A DNA stretch of 64,000 nucleotides. It comes from Microbulbifer hainanensis (GTDB taxonomy: Bacteria; Pseudomonadota; Gammaproteobacteria; Pseudomonadales; Cellvibrionaceae). The translations under genes and the position numbers were made by a program. A model generated the notes under the pieces. The model saw nothing but the letters and a program-made list of their open reading frames with translations. It was not told where the DNA came from and did no database searches. Positions 27,573 through 36,937 of the stretch are shown piece after piece (the stretch's first letter is position 1; the number at the start of each line of letters is the position of its first letter). Where the stretch lies: the NCBI RefSeq assembly GCF_014904735.1, contig NZ_JACZCR010000026.1, positions 140,818-204,817 of the forward strand. Reading direction: 5' to 3'.

Positions 27573-27644
27573 CCGGCAGCTGGCAGATTCGGGCGTCGCC
27601 AAGCGATAGCAACGCCCGGATATAAGAGTTCAGCCGCGTATTTT

Positions 27645-28358
27645 TCAGAGCGACCGCTGGTCGATCCGCTGGCGGAATTCGGCTTCCGTCTCTTTGCGCT
27701 CGGAATAGCGATCGACGAAGTAATCCCGGTTGTTGCGTAGCAACAGGGTAAATTTCATCAACTCCTCCATGACATCCACGATCCGGTCGTAGAGAGAGGA
27801 GGGCTTCATACGGTCGTCATCGCCAAACTCCAGCCAGGCCTTGGGCACGGAAGACTGGTTGGGGATGGTGACCATACGCATCCAGCGCCCGAGAATCCGC
27901 ATCTGATTGACCGCATTGAACGACTGGGAGCCGCCAGAGACTTGCATAACGGCAAGTGTTTTGCCCTGGGTCGGGCGCACACCGCCCAGTGCCAGCGGAA
28001 TCCAGTCGATCTGTGCCTTCATGACAGCGGTCATGGCGCCGTGACGCTCCGGTGAGCACCAGACCATGCCGTCGCTCCACTGGGCCAGTTCCCGCAGTTC
28101 CTCAACCTTGGGATGTGTCTGATCGGCATCATCCGGCAGCGGCAGCCCCGCGGGGTTGTACATTTTTGTTTCCGCACCGAAAGTGTCCAGCAGCCGGCGC
28201 GCTTCCTCTGCGGCGAGGCGACTGAATGAGCGTTCTCGCAGCGATCCGTACAGCAATAGAATTTTCGGTTTTTCCGCGGAAATTTCCGCAGCCAGTTTTT
28301 CCCTGTCCGGCAATTGCAGGCAGGCGGGTTCAATATTGGGCAGATCCTGCGTATTCAT
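27645..28358 (-). CDS. arsH: ArsH, NADPH-dependent FMN reductase-like organoarsenical oxidase
   Basis: 237 aa. ArsH oxidises trivalent methylated or aromatic arsenicals and has NADPH:FMN oxidoreductase activity. The flavodoxin-like fold is marked by the phosphate loop [11 protein letters not shown] near residue 38; further family segments are [39 protein letters not shown] and [19 protein letters not shown]. The length fits. ATG 28358 overlaps the acr3 stop by 4 bp, so it is the last gene of the arsR-arsC-acr3-arsH operon. A long-loop hairpin at 27590-27618 (CGGGCGT/ACGCCCG) lies just beyond its stop. Confidence 0.97.
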   Translation of the reverse strand: MNTQDLPNIEPACLQLPDREKLAAEISAEKPKILLLYGSLRERSFSRLAAEEARRLLDTFGAETKMYNPAGLPLPDDADQTHPKVEELRELAQWSDGMVWCSPERHGAMTAVMKAQIDWIPLALGGVRPTQGKTLAVMQVSGGSQSFNAVNQMRILGRWMRMVTIPNQSSVPKAWLEFGDDDRMKPSSLYDRIVDVMEELMKFTLLLRNNRDYFVDRYSERKETEAEFRQRIDQRSL

Positions 28359-29383
28359 GCCGGGTTCTCCTCAAACCAGTGACGGGTGCGGTTGGCGAAG
28401 GCGACGAGCGTCAGCATGACCGGCACTTCTACCAGTACGCCGACCACCGTGGCCAGCGCCGCGCCGGATTGCAGGCCAAACAGGGAGATGGCGACAGCCA
28501 CTGCCAGTTCGAAGAAGTTGGATGTGCCGATCATGCAGGCCGGTGCGGCAATATTGTGCGGCAGGCGCATTGCCCTGGCGCTGGCGTAGGCAATGACAAA
28601 AATGCCGTAAGTCTGTATGAGCAGCGGGATGGCGATCAGCACAATGGCCAGCGGCTGGTCTAGGATGGTTTCCGCCTGAAAGCCGAACAGCAATACCACC
28701 GTCGCCAGTAGCCCGGCGATGGAGATGGGTTTCATTGCGAGGATAAAGCGGTTCAGGCGGCTGTGATCCCCTTTGGAGTCCAGGGCCCGTCGTGTCAGCA
28801 GTCCGGCTACCAGCGGAATTACGACATAGAGGGCGACGGACAACACTAGGGTATCCCAGGGCACGGCGACATCGCTGACTCCCAGCAGGAATGCGGCGAT
28901 CGGTGCAAAGGCGAACACCATGATGAGGTCGTTGACCGAAACCTGCACCAGCGTGTAGTTGGCATCGCCGCGTGTGAGGTGGCTCCAGACAAACACCATT
29001 GCCGTACAGGGGGCGACGCCGAGCAGGATCATGCCCGCGATATATTCGGAAGCGGTCTGCGGATCCACCAGGTCGGCAAAAATAACCCGGAAAAACAGCC
29101 AGCCCAGCGCGGCCATCGTGAATGGCTTTACCAGCCAGTTGATTACCAGCGTCAGGGCCAATCCCTTTGGCTTTTTGCCGATATCACGGATGGAGCTGAA
29201 GTCCACCTGTACCATCATCGGGAAAATCATCACCCAGATAAAAATGGCCACCGGTAGGTTGACGTGGGAGATTTCCAGCGCCGCGACCGCGTGGAAAAAG
29301 CCGGGAACACTGCTGCCCAGCAACAGACCGGCGACAATGCACAGGCCTACCCAGACAGAGAGGAAGCGTTCAAACAGTCCCAT
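28355..29383 (-). CDS. acr3: Acr3-type arsenite efflux permease
   Basis: 342 aa, about ten membrane helices. Acr3 exports arsenite using the proton motive force. The conserved transport cysteine lies in [15 protein letters not shown], and other family segments are [20 protein letters not shown] and [20 protein letters not shown]. It starts 3 bp after the arsC stop and overlaps arsH by 4 bp, a tightly packed operon. ArsB-type pumps differ in topology and lack these motifs. Confidence 0.97.
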   Translation of the reverse strand: MGLFERFLSVWVGLCIVAGLLLGSSVPGFFHAVAALEISHVNLPVAIFIWVMIFPMMVQVDFSSIRDIGKKPKGLALTLVINWLVKPFTMAALGWLFFRVIFADLVDPQTASEYIAGMILLGVAPCTAMVFVWSHLTRGDANYTLVQVSVNDLIMVFAFAPIAAFLLGVSDVAVPWDTLVLSVALYVVIPLVAGLLTRRALDSKGDHSRLNRFILAMKPISIAGLLATVVLLFGFQAETILDQPLAIVLIAIPLLIQTYGIFVIAYASARAMRLPHNIAAPACMIGTSNFFELAVAVAISLFGLQSGAALATVVGVLVEVPVMLTLVAFANRTRHWFEENPA

Positions 29384-29386
29384 GGT

Positions 29387-29860
29387 TTACTGATCCTCCG
29401 CGATGGCAATCAGTGCGCGCTCGAGATCGGCACCGCGCAAGGTATCCAGGTCGAGGGCGAGGAGTCGGTGAACACGCGATTCAATCGTATCCATGACCGC
29501 GAAGAATGCATCACGGATTTCTTCGTCCGTGCCGCTCAGCTTGGACGGGTCGGGCAGCCCCCAATGCACTTTGACATTATCGCCGAACCAGAGCGGGCAG
29601 CTCTCATTGGCGGCGCTGTCGCAAACAGTGATCACGGCATCGGGATTGAAGTCCTGGAAATCGTCCCAGGACTGGCTGCTGAGTCCGTCGACCGGAACGC
29701 CGCGCGCCTGCAGGTATTGAATGGACAGGGGGTGCACCGCCCCGGACGGCTGGCTGCCGGCACTGCAGGCCTCAATTTTTCCGTCGGCCAGGTGATTGGT
29801 AATGGCCTCGCTCAAAATACTGCGGCAGCGATTGTGGGTGCAGATAAACAGCAGTTTCAT
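29387..29860 (-). CDS. arsC: Arsenate reductase ArsC, low-molecular-weight phosphatase fold
   Basis: 157 aa. Reduces arsenate to arsenite for export by Acr3. The P-loop is Cys7-THNRC-Arg13 (CX5R) at the N-terminus, and the general-acid region is HWGLPDPSKLSG. Further Cys residues are in EACSAG, ITVCDSA and ESCPLW; which of them form the disulfide relay, and whether thioredoxin or glutathione/mycothiol recycles the enzyme, is not decided here. Second gene of the operon, 66 bp after arsR. Confidence 0.95.
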   Translation of the reverse strand: MKLLFICTHNRCRSILSEAITNHLADGKIEACSAGSQPSGAVHPLSIQYLQARGVPVDGLSSQSWDDFQDFNPDAVITVCDSAANESCPLWFGDNVKVHWGLPDPSKLSGTDEEIRDAFFAVMDTIESRVHRLLALDLDTLRGADLERALIAIAEDQ

Positions 29861-29926
29861 TGTGGTTGTCTGTGCTCCATCAGCGGGTTCATATGTGGAA
29901 ATTGAGATAGTTTGGCGTAAATTTTT

Positions 29927-30271
29927 TTAGCAGGAATCGGCACAGCGGGCTGGTCTATCGCCCATACGATCCAGCTTCAGCAGGTTGTCCCGAATAAACG
30001 CGGGCTCTGCTTCCAGCGTCTGCTGCAGAACCGATCGCGCCCACTCGGGCAGTGCCGGTTCTATCCGATAAAACACCCACTGGCCCTGGCGGCGATCCTG
30101 TAGCAGTCCACATTTACGCAGTTGCGCCAGGTGCCGGGATATCTTCGGCTGACTGTCTTGCAGCGCCTCCATCAGTTCGCAGACGCAGAGTTCCCCCTCA
30201 CGTGCGATCAGTAACAGGCAGCGCAGGCGGGTTTCGTCGGCCAGGCATTTGTAAAAGAGCACCGGATTCAT
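29927..30271 (-). CDS. arsR: ArsR arsenic-responsive repressor
   Basis: 114 aa from ATG 30271, preceded by CAGGTG; a GTG at 30277 is less likely. Winged-helix SmtB/ArsR repressor. The metal site ELCVCEL in helix alpha-3 carries the paired Cys of the E. coli-type ArsR, and DSQPKISRHLAQLRKCGLLQ is the recognition helix and wing region. A C-terminal Cys pair (ARCADSC) may add a ligand. Binding As(III) should release DNA and derepress the operon; a palindrome lies within its own promoter at 30331-30348. Confidence 0.96.
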   Translation of the reverse strand: MNPVLFYKCLADETRLRCLLLIAREGELCVCELMEALQDSQPKISRHLAQLRKCGLLQDRRQGQWVFYRIEPALPEWARSVLQQTLEAEPAFIRDNLLKLDRMGDRPARCADSC

Positions 30272-30327
30272 AAGCACCTGATGGTGGTTGGTGTAATGGC
30301 CGTCGCTGGAAGTACGATGGCAGGTGA

Positions 30328-30356
30328 ATCATATCTGATTTTTGATATATATGAAA
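30328..30356 (-). promoter_or_regulatory. Candidate ars promoter with embedded ArsR operator
   Basis: On the minus strand TATGAT (30328-30333, 5 of 6 to the -10 consensus) is 17 bp from a poor -35 TTTCAT (30351-30356). The spacer and -10 contain the inverted repeat ATATC-N8-GATAT (30331-30348), a plausible ArsR site; a second repeat ATATG-N6-CATAT lies just beyond at about 30349-30364. Confidence 0.5.
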
Positions 30357-30405
30357 TTCCATATGTTATGGGTTGGAACAACGGATTCCGGATGCCAGCA
30401 CCTTG

Positions 30406-30437
30406 TTGCTTAGCGTTGTGTAATGCGCTATATAACG
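30406..30437 (+). promoter_or_regulatory. modA promoter overlapped by a ModE box
   Basis: A -35 TTGCTT (30406-30411) and -10 TATATA (30429-30434) are 17 bp apart. Over them lies CGTTGTGT (30414-30421), an 8-bp spacer and ATATAACG (30430-30437). This has the half-sites and spacing of the E. coli modA operator (CGTTATAT-N8-ACATAACG): the right half is perfect to the symmetric form, the left half 6 of 8. ModE with molybdate bound should block this promoter. Confidence 0.72.
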
Positions 30438-30516
30438 CGTGGCTGGCGAGCCGGCTCGCGGTCGAATCGTAACCGGGACGGTCGCCGCGACCCGGGTCAT
30501 AAGATAGAGAGGGGAT

Positions 30517-31275
30517 ATGAAACGGTTGCTGCTGTCGCTGGTCCTGGCCGGTATCTGTCTGCAAGTCCGGGCCGAAGTGCTGACTGTTGCGGTTGCCTCC
30601 AACTTCACTGCGCCAATGAAGGACATTGCCGCGGCCTTCGAACAGCGGACCGGCCACAGGCTGAGACTGGCTTTCGGTTCGTCCGGCAAATTCTATGCGC
30701 AGATCCGCCACGGAGCCCCGTTCCAGGTCTTTTTCTCTGCGGACACCGCCAAGCCCAAGGCGCTGGAAGTGGCGGGCCTGGCGGTCGCCGGTAGTCGTTT
30801 CACCTATGCGGTTGGGCGTCTTGCGCTGTGGTCGGCGGATAAGCATCTCGTGGACGGCAGTAGCGCGGTTTTGGCGCACGGCGATTACCACAAGCTCGCC
30901 CTCGCCAATCCCCGCCTGGCGCCCTACGGCGCCGCGGCAGTGGAAGTGCTGCGCAACCTGGGGCTGGAACAGGCGACAAAGCCCCGCTGGGTGCAGGGGG
31001 AAAACATTGCGCAAACCTGTCAGTATGTCGCCAGCGGCAATGCCGAACTGGGTTTTGTGGCCCTGTCGCAGATCCAGCACGAGGGGCGCGTCGAGCGCGG
31101 CTCTGCGTGGATAGTGCCGGCGGCGTTATATCAGCCGATTCGCCAGGATGCGGTGTTGCTTGCCGGAGGAGAGAACAGTCCCGGCGCCCGCGCACTGCTC
31201 GACTTTATGCGCGGTGAACAGGCGCGCGCGATCATCGAATCCTACGGTTATCTGACCGGGCATGGGGCGCCGTGA
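30517..31275 (+). CDS. modA: Molybdate ABC transporter substrate-binding protein
   Basis: 252 aa. Periplasmic binding protein that delivers molybdate (or tungstate) to ModBC. Signal peptide 1 to about 19 (ending VRA). Family marks are [55 protein letters not shown] and [17 protein letters not shown]; the Ser residues in ASNF and GSSG are the expected oxyanion contacts. A ribosome site GAGGGG precedes the ATG. It overlaps modB. Confidence 0.97.
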   Translation: MKRLLLSLVLAGICLQVRAEVLTVAVASNFTAPMKDIAAAFEQRTGHRLRLAFGSSGKFYAQIRHGAPFQVFFSADTAKPKALEVAGLAVAGSRFTYAVGRLALWSADKHLVDGSSAVLAHGDYHKLALANPRLAPYGAAAVEVLRNLGLEQATKPRWVQGENIAQTCQYVASGNAELGFVALSQIQHEGRVERGSAWIVPAALYQPIRQDAVLLAGGENSPGARALLDFMRGEQARAIIESYGYLTGHGAP

Positions 31276-31970
31276 TGGGATTTACCGCCGAGGACTGGAT
31301 GGCGATATCCCTGACGGCGCGACTCGCGCTCACGGTGACCCTGTTGCTGCTGCTGATCGGGACGCCCATTGCCTGGTGGCTGGCGCGCAGCCGTTCGCGC
31401 TGGAAGGGACTGATCGGGGCGATAGTGGCGCTGCCACTGGTATTGCCGCCATCGGTACTGGGGTTTTATCTACTGCTCGCGATGGGGCCGAATGGTCCCA
31501 TCGGCCAGCTGACCGAGGCACTGGGGCTGGGCACCTTGCCGTTCACTTTCTGGGGCCTTGTCATCGCGTCCATTTTCTATTCCATGCCGTTTGTCGTGCA
31601 GCCGATCCAGAACGCCATCGAGGCACTGGGCGAGAGGCCAATCGAAGTGGCGGCCACTCTGCGCGCGGGCCCCTGGGATCGCTTTTTCACCGTGGTGCTG
31701 CCGCTCGCCAGGCCCGGTTTTGTCACCGCGGCGATACTGGGGTTCGCCCACACGGTGGGCGAATTCGGCGTGATCCTGATGATCGGCGGCAATATTCCCG
31801 GTGAGACGCGGGTGGTTTCCGTTCAGATCTACGATTACGTTGAAACCCTCGACTACGCGCGCGCCCACTGGCTCGCCGGTGCGATGTTGCTGTTTTCCTT
31901 TGCGGTGCTCCTGAGCCTCTATCTGTTCCGGCAGCGGAGCTCCCGCGCGGCCATTGATTTCGGGGGGTAG
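31275..31970 (+). CDS. modB: Molybdate ABC transporter permease
   Basis: 231 aa from ATG 31275 (TGATG overlap with modA; a GTG at 31272 is equally close). About five membrane helices. The EAA loop that docks on ModC reads [20 protein letters not shown]. Start region [20 protein letters not shown] and [20 protein letters not shown] are typical for ModB. Middle gene of modABC. Confidence 0.97.
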   Translation: MGFTAEDWMAISLTARLALTVTLLLLLIGTPIAWWLARSRSRWKGLIGAIVALPLVLPPSVLGFYLLLAMGPNGPIGQLTEALGLGTLPFTFWGLVIASIFYSMPFVVQPIQNAIEALGERPIEVAATLRAGPWDRFFTVVLPLARPGFVTAAILGFAHTVGEFGVILMIGGNIPGETRVVSVQIYDYVETLDYARAHWLAGAMLLFSFAVLLSLYLFRQRSSRAAIDFGG

Positions 31971-31975
31971 CGGCA

Positions 31976-33067
31976 ATGCAGTCCGATGAGATGCAGGCGC
32001 GCTTTCAGCTGTCATTGCCGTCGCCGGCCGGCGAGGGCTTTTCACTGGATATCGATACGCAGTTACCCGGGCGCGGCATTACCGCGGTATTCGGACCGTC
32101 CGGCTGTGGCAAAACCACCTTCCTGCGCTGTCTCGCCGGCCTGCAGAAAACTTCGGGCGGACTGCTGCGCGTGCGCGATGAAATCTGGCAGGATGGGGCG
32201 CATTTCCTGCCGACCCATGAACGGCCGCTGGGCTACGTCTTTCAGGAGGCGAGCCTGTTTCCGCACCTGAGCGCTGAGGGCAATCTGGCCTACGCGCTCA
32301 AGCGCGCGGGCGCGGTGTCCCCGGGTCTCTACGACCGCGTGGTGGAATTGATGGGTATTGGGCCGCTGCTGTCCCGCTTGCCGCAGCGGTTATCCGGCGG
32401 TGAAAGGCAGCGTGTGGCCATAGCGCGGGCGCTGCTGATCGCACCGCGCCTGCTGCTGATGGACGAACCGCTGGCGTCCCTGGACGCGGAGCGCAAGCGT
32501 GAAATTCTGCCGTATCTGGAGCGGCTCCGCAGCGAGTTCGATCTGCCCATTGTCTACGTCAGTCACGCCTTTGAGGAGGTCGCCAGGCTCGCCGATCACT
32601 TGATGGTCATGCGAGGGGGCAGGGTGGTTGCGCAGGGCGATCTCTCCGCGGTGCTGTCCCGGATTGATCTGCCCGTGGCGATGGGGGAAGACACCGGCGT
32701 GGTGCTCGAAGGGCGGATCATAGAACGGGACAGCCACTGGCATCTTGCCCGCGTCGCCTTTGCCGGCGGCGACTTGTGGCTGCGCGATGGGGGCGATCCC
32801 GTGGGCCGCGAAATCCGGGTGAGGGTGCTGGCTCGCGACCTGAGCCTGTCGCTGGCCTGTCACGAAGATACAAGTATCCTGAACCGGCTGCCGGCGGAGG
32901 TTGCGGAAATTGCGGCAGACGCCGACAGCGCCATGGTGCTGGTGCGGCTGCGCGTCGGCCCCAGCGCACTGGTTGCGCGCCTGACGCGCCGCTCCGCCGA
33001 ACACCTGGGTCTTGCACCGGGCAGTGCTGTCTGGGCGCAGGTGAAATCCGCGGCTATCGTCAAATAG
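31976..33067 (+). CDS. modC: Molybdate ABC transporter ATPase
   Basis: 363 aa. Walker A GPSGCGKTT, Q-loop YVFQEASLF, signature LSGGERQRVAIARAL, Walker B LLLMDEPLASLD and the switch His in YVSHAFEEV are all present. The C-terminal part holds a Mop/TOBE domain (VRVLARDLSLSL, SILNRLPAEVAEI), through which ModC can sense molybdate. A GGGGG run precedes the ATG by about 6 nt. It ends 4 bp from the convergent modE gene. Confidence 0.97.
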   Translation: MQSDEMQARFQLSLPSPAGEGFSLDIDTQLPGRGITAVFGPSGCGKTTFLRCLAGLQKTSGGLLRVRDEIWQDGAHFLPTHERPLGYVFQEASLFPHLSAEGNLAYALKRAGAVSPGLYDRVVELMGIGPLLSRLPQRLSGGERQRVAIARALLIAPRLLLMDEPLASLDAERKREILPYLERLRSEFDLPIVYVSHAFEEVARLADHLMVMRGGRVVAQGDLSAVLSRIDLPVAMGEDTGVVLEGRIIERDSHWHLARVAFAGGDLWLRDGGDPVGREIRVRVLARDLSLSLACHEDTSILNRLPAEVAEIAADADSAMVLVRLRVGPSALVARLTRRSAEHLGLAPGSAVWAQVKSAAIVK

Positions 33068-33071
33068 CGGT

Positions 33072-33878
33072 TCAGTCGGCCATCAGGATAACGCTGGAAG
33101 CCTTGAACAGCGCGCAGGCATCGTCGCCTTCGCGCAATTCCAGCGCGTCCACGCTTTCATTGGTGATGATTGCGGCAATCGTTTTGCCCGCGCCGAGGTC
33201 CAGGGTGACATCGCTGTTGACGGCGCCCCGCGCGATGCGGGCGATCCGGCCAACCAATTTGTTGCGGGCGCTGGAGCGCAAGTCGATATCACTACTCAGC
33301 AGAACCCAGGACGCCTTGACCAGAGCCACGGCACTGGAGCCGACGGTAAAGCCGAGTCCCTGCAGGCTGTCGCTGGTGATGGTCGCCGTCAGCGCCTGGT
33401 TGTCGCCGATCTTTAGAGTCACTTCCGCATTGACGGATCCCGGCGTGATTGCGGTGATTTCTCCGCGGAACTGGTTGCGTGCACTGGTTTTCACACCGCT
33501 ACTCCCGATGAAGCCGGCAATGTCGCCCAGGGAATGCAGGCGGGCGCCGAGGCGCGCGACAAATTCCCGGTGTTCCTCCTGCAGGGCGGCAAAACCGCGC
33601 GCGACGTCGCGGCCCCAGTCGGTGACCGCTGTACCGCCACCGCGAATGCCACCGGCCGAGCGCGTCACCAGCGGTTGCGGCGATAGGTTGTTCATTGCAT
33701 CGACACGATCCCACGCGGTTTTGTAACTGATGCCCACCCGCTTTGCGGCCGCCGAGATGGAGCCGCACTCCTCGATTGCGCGCAACAGGTCGATCTGCGC
33801 CGAGGTAAACGCGTACTGGTCGCCGCTGAGGAAAAACAGGTTCCCCTGCAGCGCCGGTGGGCTCTTGGAGTCCGGCAA
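33072..33878 (-). CDS. modE: ModE molybdate-responsive transcriptional regulator
   Basis: 268 aa from TTG 33878, the first start after the xthA stop, with AAGG 8 nt upstream. The N-terminal winged helix (about residues 25-95: SAQIDLLRAIEECGSISAAA, KRVGISYKTAWDRVDAMNNL, GGIRGGGTAVTDWG) is followed by two tandem Mop domains (SARNQFRGEITAITPGSVNA and SARNKLVGRIARIARGAVNS) that bind molybdate. Full-length ModE of the E. coli type. It faces modABC tail to tail and is likely co-transcribed with xthA; its predicted target is the box at 30414-30437. Confidence 0.95.
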   Translation of the reverse strand: MPDSKSPPALQGNLFFLSGDQYAFTSAQIDLLRAIEECGSISAAAKRVGISYKTAWDRVDAMNNLSPQPLVTRSAGGIRGGGTAVTDWGRDVARGFAALQEEHREFVARLGARLHSLGDIAGFIGSSGVKTSARNQFRGEITAITPGSVNAEVTLKIGDNQALTATITSDSLQGLGFTVGSSAVALVKASWVLLSSDIDLRSSARNKLVGRIARIARGAVNSDVTLDLGAGKTIAAIITNESVDALELREGDDACALFKASSVILMAD

Positions 33879-33881
33879 TGG

Positions 33882-34697
33882 TTAGACCTTGAACTCCGCC
33901 CACACCGGTGCGTGATCCGACGGGCGCTCCATACCGCGGATATCGTAATCCACGCCGGTGGCGACACAGCTGTCGGCCAGTGACTGGGTGGCGAGGATCA
34001 GGTCGATGCGCAGGCCGCGTTTGGGCTCGCGGTCGAAACCGCGGCTGCGATAGTCGAACCAGCTGAAGATGTCATCGGTTTCCGGATTCTGCGCGCGGAA
34101 GGTATCCACCAGTCCCCAGCCCTGGATTTTTTCCAGCCATTCGCGCTCTTCCGGCAGGAAGCTGCACTTGCCGTCGCGCAGCCAGCGCTTGCGGTTGGGC
34201 TCGCCGATGCCGATATCCAGATCCGTGGGGGAAATATTCATGTCGCCGATGACCAGTACCGGGGCTTCCGGTTTGCAGGTGGTCTGCAGGTAGTCGTCCA
34301 GGTCTGCGTAGTATTTGCGCTTGGCCGGGAATTTCACCGGGTGCTCGCGGTTTTCGCCCTGGGGAAAGTAGCCGTTGATGACGGTCAGTGGCTCCGCGCC
34401 GCCGGTATCGAACTTGCCCGCCACCATGCGGCGCTGTGCGTTTTTGTCTTCGTTGGGAAAGCCGTATTCGCGATCGATAAAGGGGTAGCGCGAGAGCAGC
34501 GCGACGCCGTAGTGGGTTTTCTGCCCGAAGTAAATCACTTCGTAGCCGAGGTCGCGCACCGCATCCACCGGAAAGTCCTCATCGGTACACTTGGTTTCCT
34601 GCAGGCCGATGATATCCGGAGACTGGGTCTCCACCAGGGTCTCCAGCTGGTGCAGGCGCGCGCGAATGCTGTTGACGTTAAATGAAACGACTTTCAT
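33882..34697 (-). CDS. xthA: Exodeoxyribonuclease III
   Basis: 271 aa. AP endonuclease and 3'-5' exonuclease of base-excision repair. Typical motifs: [14 protein letters not shown] at the N-terminus, [12 protein letters not shown] (metal-binding Glu), [23 protein letters not shown] (Asp and Asn of the active site), [20 protein letters not shown] and the final [10 protein letters not shown] with catalytic Asp-His. Length equals E. coli XthA. A GGGGGAGAA site precedes the ATG. Only 3 bp separate its stop from the modE start. Confidence 0.98.
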   Translation of the reverse strand: MKVVSFNVNSIRARLHQLETLVETQSPDIIGLQETKCTDEDFPVDAVRDLGYEVIYFGQKTHYGVALLSRYPFIDREYGFPNEDKNAQRRMVAGKFDTGGAEPLTVINGYFPQGENREHPVKFPAKRKYYADLDDYLQTTCKPEAPVLVIGDMNISPTDLDIGIGEPNRKRWLRDGKCSFLPEEREWLEKIQGWGLVDTFRAQNPETDDIFSWFDYRSRGFDREPKRGLRIDLILATQSLADSCVATGVDYDIRGMERPSDHAPVWAEFKV

Positions 34698-34794
34698 GTT
34701 CTCCCCCAGAAAATAAAAAGGTCGGGCGAACCCAACCTGAAACTACTTAAATTTTTTACCGTCCGCCGGCCATTATCGGGGCCGGCTGCCGCCT

Positions 34795-34820
34795 GCGCGG
34801 AGTAGCTGTGCACTCCGCGC
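34795..34820 (-). terminator. Hairpin beyond prc, possible transcription end
   Basis: GCGCGGAGT (34795-34803) and ACTCCGCGC (34812-34820) form a perfect 9-bp stem with an 8-nt loop, 11 bp after the prc stop. A second hairpin (34765-34771 with 34780-34786) follows. Neither has a T-run on the minus strand, so termination by them alone is uncertain. Confidence 0.45.
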
Positions 34821-34831
34821 GGGCGCGATCG

Positions 34832-36937
34832 TCAGAAGTTGGCGACCTGTGCGGGCTTCTTGGTTTCCTTATCCATGTCGCCGATAAAATCGGCCATGAT
34901 ATTGCCCGCTTCGTTCAGGATCGGATCATTCTTCAGCGTGATTTCTACCGGACCTCCAACGGTCGGCGTATCCTCGGACTCGCTCTTTTCCAGCGCCTTG
35001 ATGTCCGCGTAGGGCTCGAGTCCCTTCGCGTTGCGGCGGCGGTTTTCCATATTCAGCAGCTCGTCGTTGAGGGTTTCACGCTCCGTTTCGCGCGCTTTCT
35101 CGTTGAGCGAAATCACCTTCTGGTCCGCGCGCTCCTGCTCGAACTGATATTGCTCGCGCAGGTAGACGAAGTCCGGATCAACCGCGGTGCGCTTATTGTG
35201 CTTGGCGATCAGATCGGGCAGCAGCGTCTTGAAGTTGAAGTACTTCGCGTGCGGCACCGCGTGGATACGGTCCCAGGGCAGGGCGGTATCGTAGGCGCTC
35301 TCGCCAACACTCTCGGCGTCGATCAGCTGCGGCATCTGGATATCCGGGGTGACGCCGGCATGCTGGGTGCTGTCACCGGAGACGCGGTAGAACTTCGACT
35401 GGGTGATTTTCAGCTGGCCTTCCTTCAGCGGTGCCATGGTCTGTACCGTGCCCTTGCCGAACGACTGGGAGCCGACGATCAGGCCGCGGTTGTAGTCCTG
35501 GATGGCACCGGCAAAGATCTCGGAAGCCGAAGCGGACAGGCGGTTGATCAACACCATCAACGGACCGCGATACATGGCGCGGGAGCGGGAACGGTTGTGC
35601 CGTGAGATCTGCTCGTTTGCATGGCGGATCTGCACGACCGGACCCTGGTCGATGAACAGGTCGGTGAGCATGGTGGCTTCCTGCAGGGAGCCACCGCCGT
35701 TGTTGCGCAGATCGAGGATCACGCCATCAACTTTTGCCTCTTCCAGCTCGTGGAGCAGTTTGGCCACGTCGCGGGTGGTGCTCTTGTAGTTCGGGTCGCG
35801 GCGGCGATAGGCCTCGAAATCGATATAGAAGGTAGGCAGGTTGATCACCCCCACCTTGTAGGTCTTGCCGCCGTCGGTAAATTCGAAGATGGCTTTCTTG
35901 GCCGCCTGATCTTCCAGCTTCACTTTGCTGCGCTTGATCAGGATGGTCTTGTGGCTGCCATCGCCGCTGGTCGGGATGGTTTCCAGGCGGACATAGGTGC
36001 CGGCAGCGCCGCGAATAAGCTCGACAACGTCGTCCAGGCGCCAACCGACCACGTCGATCATCTCGCCTTCCTTGTCCTGGCCCACGGCCACGATTTTGTC
36101 ATTGGGCTTGACCTTGCCACTGCGGTCGGCGGGGCCACCCGCGACCAGTCGCGCCACCTTGGTGTACTCGTCTTCCATCTGCAACACGGCACCGATGCCT
36201 TCCAGAGACAGTGACATGCTCATGTTGAAGTTTTCTAGCGAGCGCGGCGACAGGTAATTGCTGTGCGGGTCGTAAAGCTTGGTCAGGGAGTTCATGTACA
36301 ACTCGAAGACGTCGTCGCTGCTCTGCTGCTTGACCCGCTTCAGCTGGCCCTTGTAACGGCGCTCGAGCAGATCGCGGATCTCTTCGTCGGTTTTTCCGGT
36401 CAGGCGCAGGTTAAGTACGCTGGACTTGAGTCGCTTGCGCCAGAGTTCGTCGGCTTCGCTGATGGAGGTCGGCCACTGGCTCTCCTCGCGGTCCAGCTGC
36501 AGGCTCTCGTCCTTGTTGAAGTCGAACTTGGGCAGGCCTTTGTCGAACTGCGAAACAATGTTGTCCAACCGGTCGGTCACGCGCAGACGGTAGCGATTGT
36601 AAATATCGAATCCGTGCTGGACCTGACCGTTGCGCAACTCGTCATCGAGCTTGGTGCGCCACTGCTTGAACTCGCTGATGTCCGACGCGAGGAAATAGCT
36701 CCTCGTCGGATCCAGGGACTTGATGTATTCATCCCAGAGTTCGACCGATATCTCATCACTGAGCTTCAGCTTGTTGTAGTGCAGCATTTCCAGCTTGTTG
36801 ACGATCTCCCGGGCGGTCGCGCCCTGGTCTTGCAGGGGAGCGAGCTTGTCCACCTCGGCCATGGAGGCCAGGGGCAGGGAGGAAAGGGCGAGGAACAAGA
36901 AGCCGGAAAAAAGTGCGGCAATCCGATTGGTAAGCAT
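34832..36937 (-). CDS. prc: Tail-specific carboxy-terminal protease Prc
   Basis: 701 aa from ATG 36937; the frame is open for 50 codons upstream but this start gives a proper signal peptide (SGFLFLALSSLPLASMA). Periplasmic S41 protease that trims or degrades envelope proteins. An N-terminal helical domain (about 25-200) precedes the PDZ domain (MSMSLSLEGIGAVLQMEDEY, VARLVAGGPADRSGKVKPND). In the protease core the nucleophile Ser lies in NRLSASASEIFAGAI and the Lys base in VGSQSFGKGTVQ. The C-terminal DUF3340-type helical region includes REQYQFEQERADQKVISLNE. Length is close to E. coli Prc (about 680). Confidence 0.97.
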   Translation of the reverse strand: MLTNRIAALFSGFLFLALSSLPLASMAEVDKLAPLQDQGATAREIVNKLEMLHYNKLKLSDEISVELWDEYIKSLDPTRSYFLASDISEFKQWRTKLDDELRNGQVQHGFDIYNRYRLRVTDRLDNIVSQFDKGLPKFDFNKDESLQLDREESQWPTSISEADELWRKRLKSSVLNLRLTGKTDEEIRDLLERRYKGQLKRVKQQSSDDVFELYMNSLTKLYDPHSNYLSPRSLENFNMSMSLSLEGIGAVLQMEDEYTKVARLVAGGPADRSGKVKPNDKIVAVGQDKEGEMIDVVGWRLDDVVELIRGAAGTYVRLETIPTSGDGSHKTILIKRSKVKLEDQAAKKAIFEFTDGGKTYKVGVINLPTFYIDFEAYRRRDPNYKSTTRDVAKLLHELEEAKVDGVILDLRNNGGGSLQEATMLTDLFIDQGPVVQIRHANEQISRHNRSRSRAMYRGPLMVLINRLSASASEIFAGAIQDYNRGLIVGSQSFGKGTVQTMAPLKEGQLKITQSKFYRVSGDSTQHAGVTPDIQMPQLIDAESVGESAYDTALPWDRIHAVPHAKYFNFKTLLPDLIAKHNKRTAVDPDFVYLREQYQFEQERADQKVISLNEKARETERETLNDELLNMENRRRNAKGLEPYADIKALEKSESEDTPTVGGPVEITLKNDPILNEAGNIMADFIGDMDKETKKPAQVANF

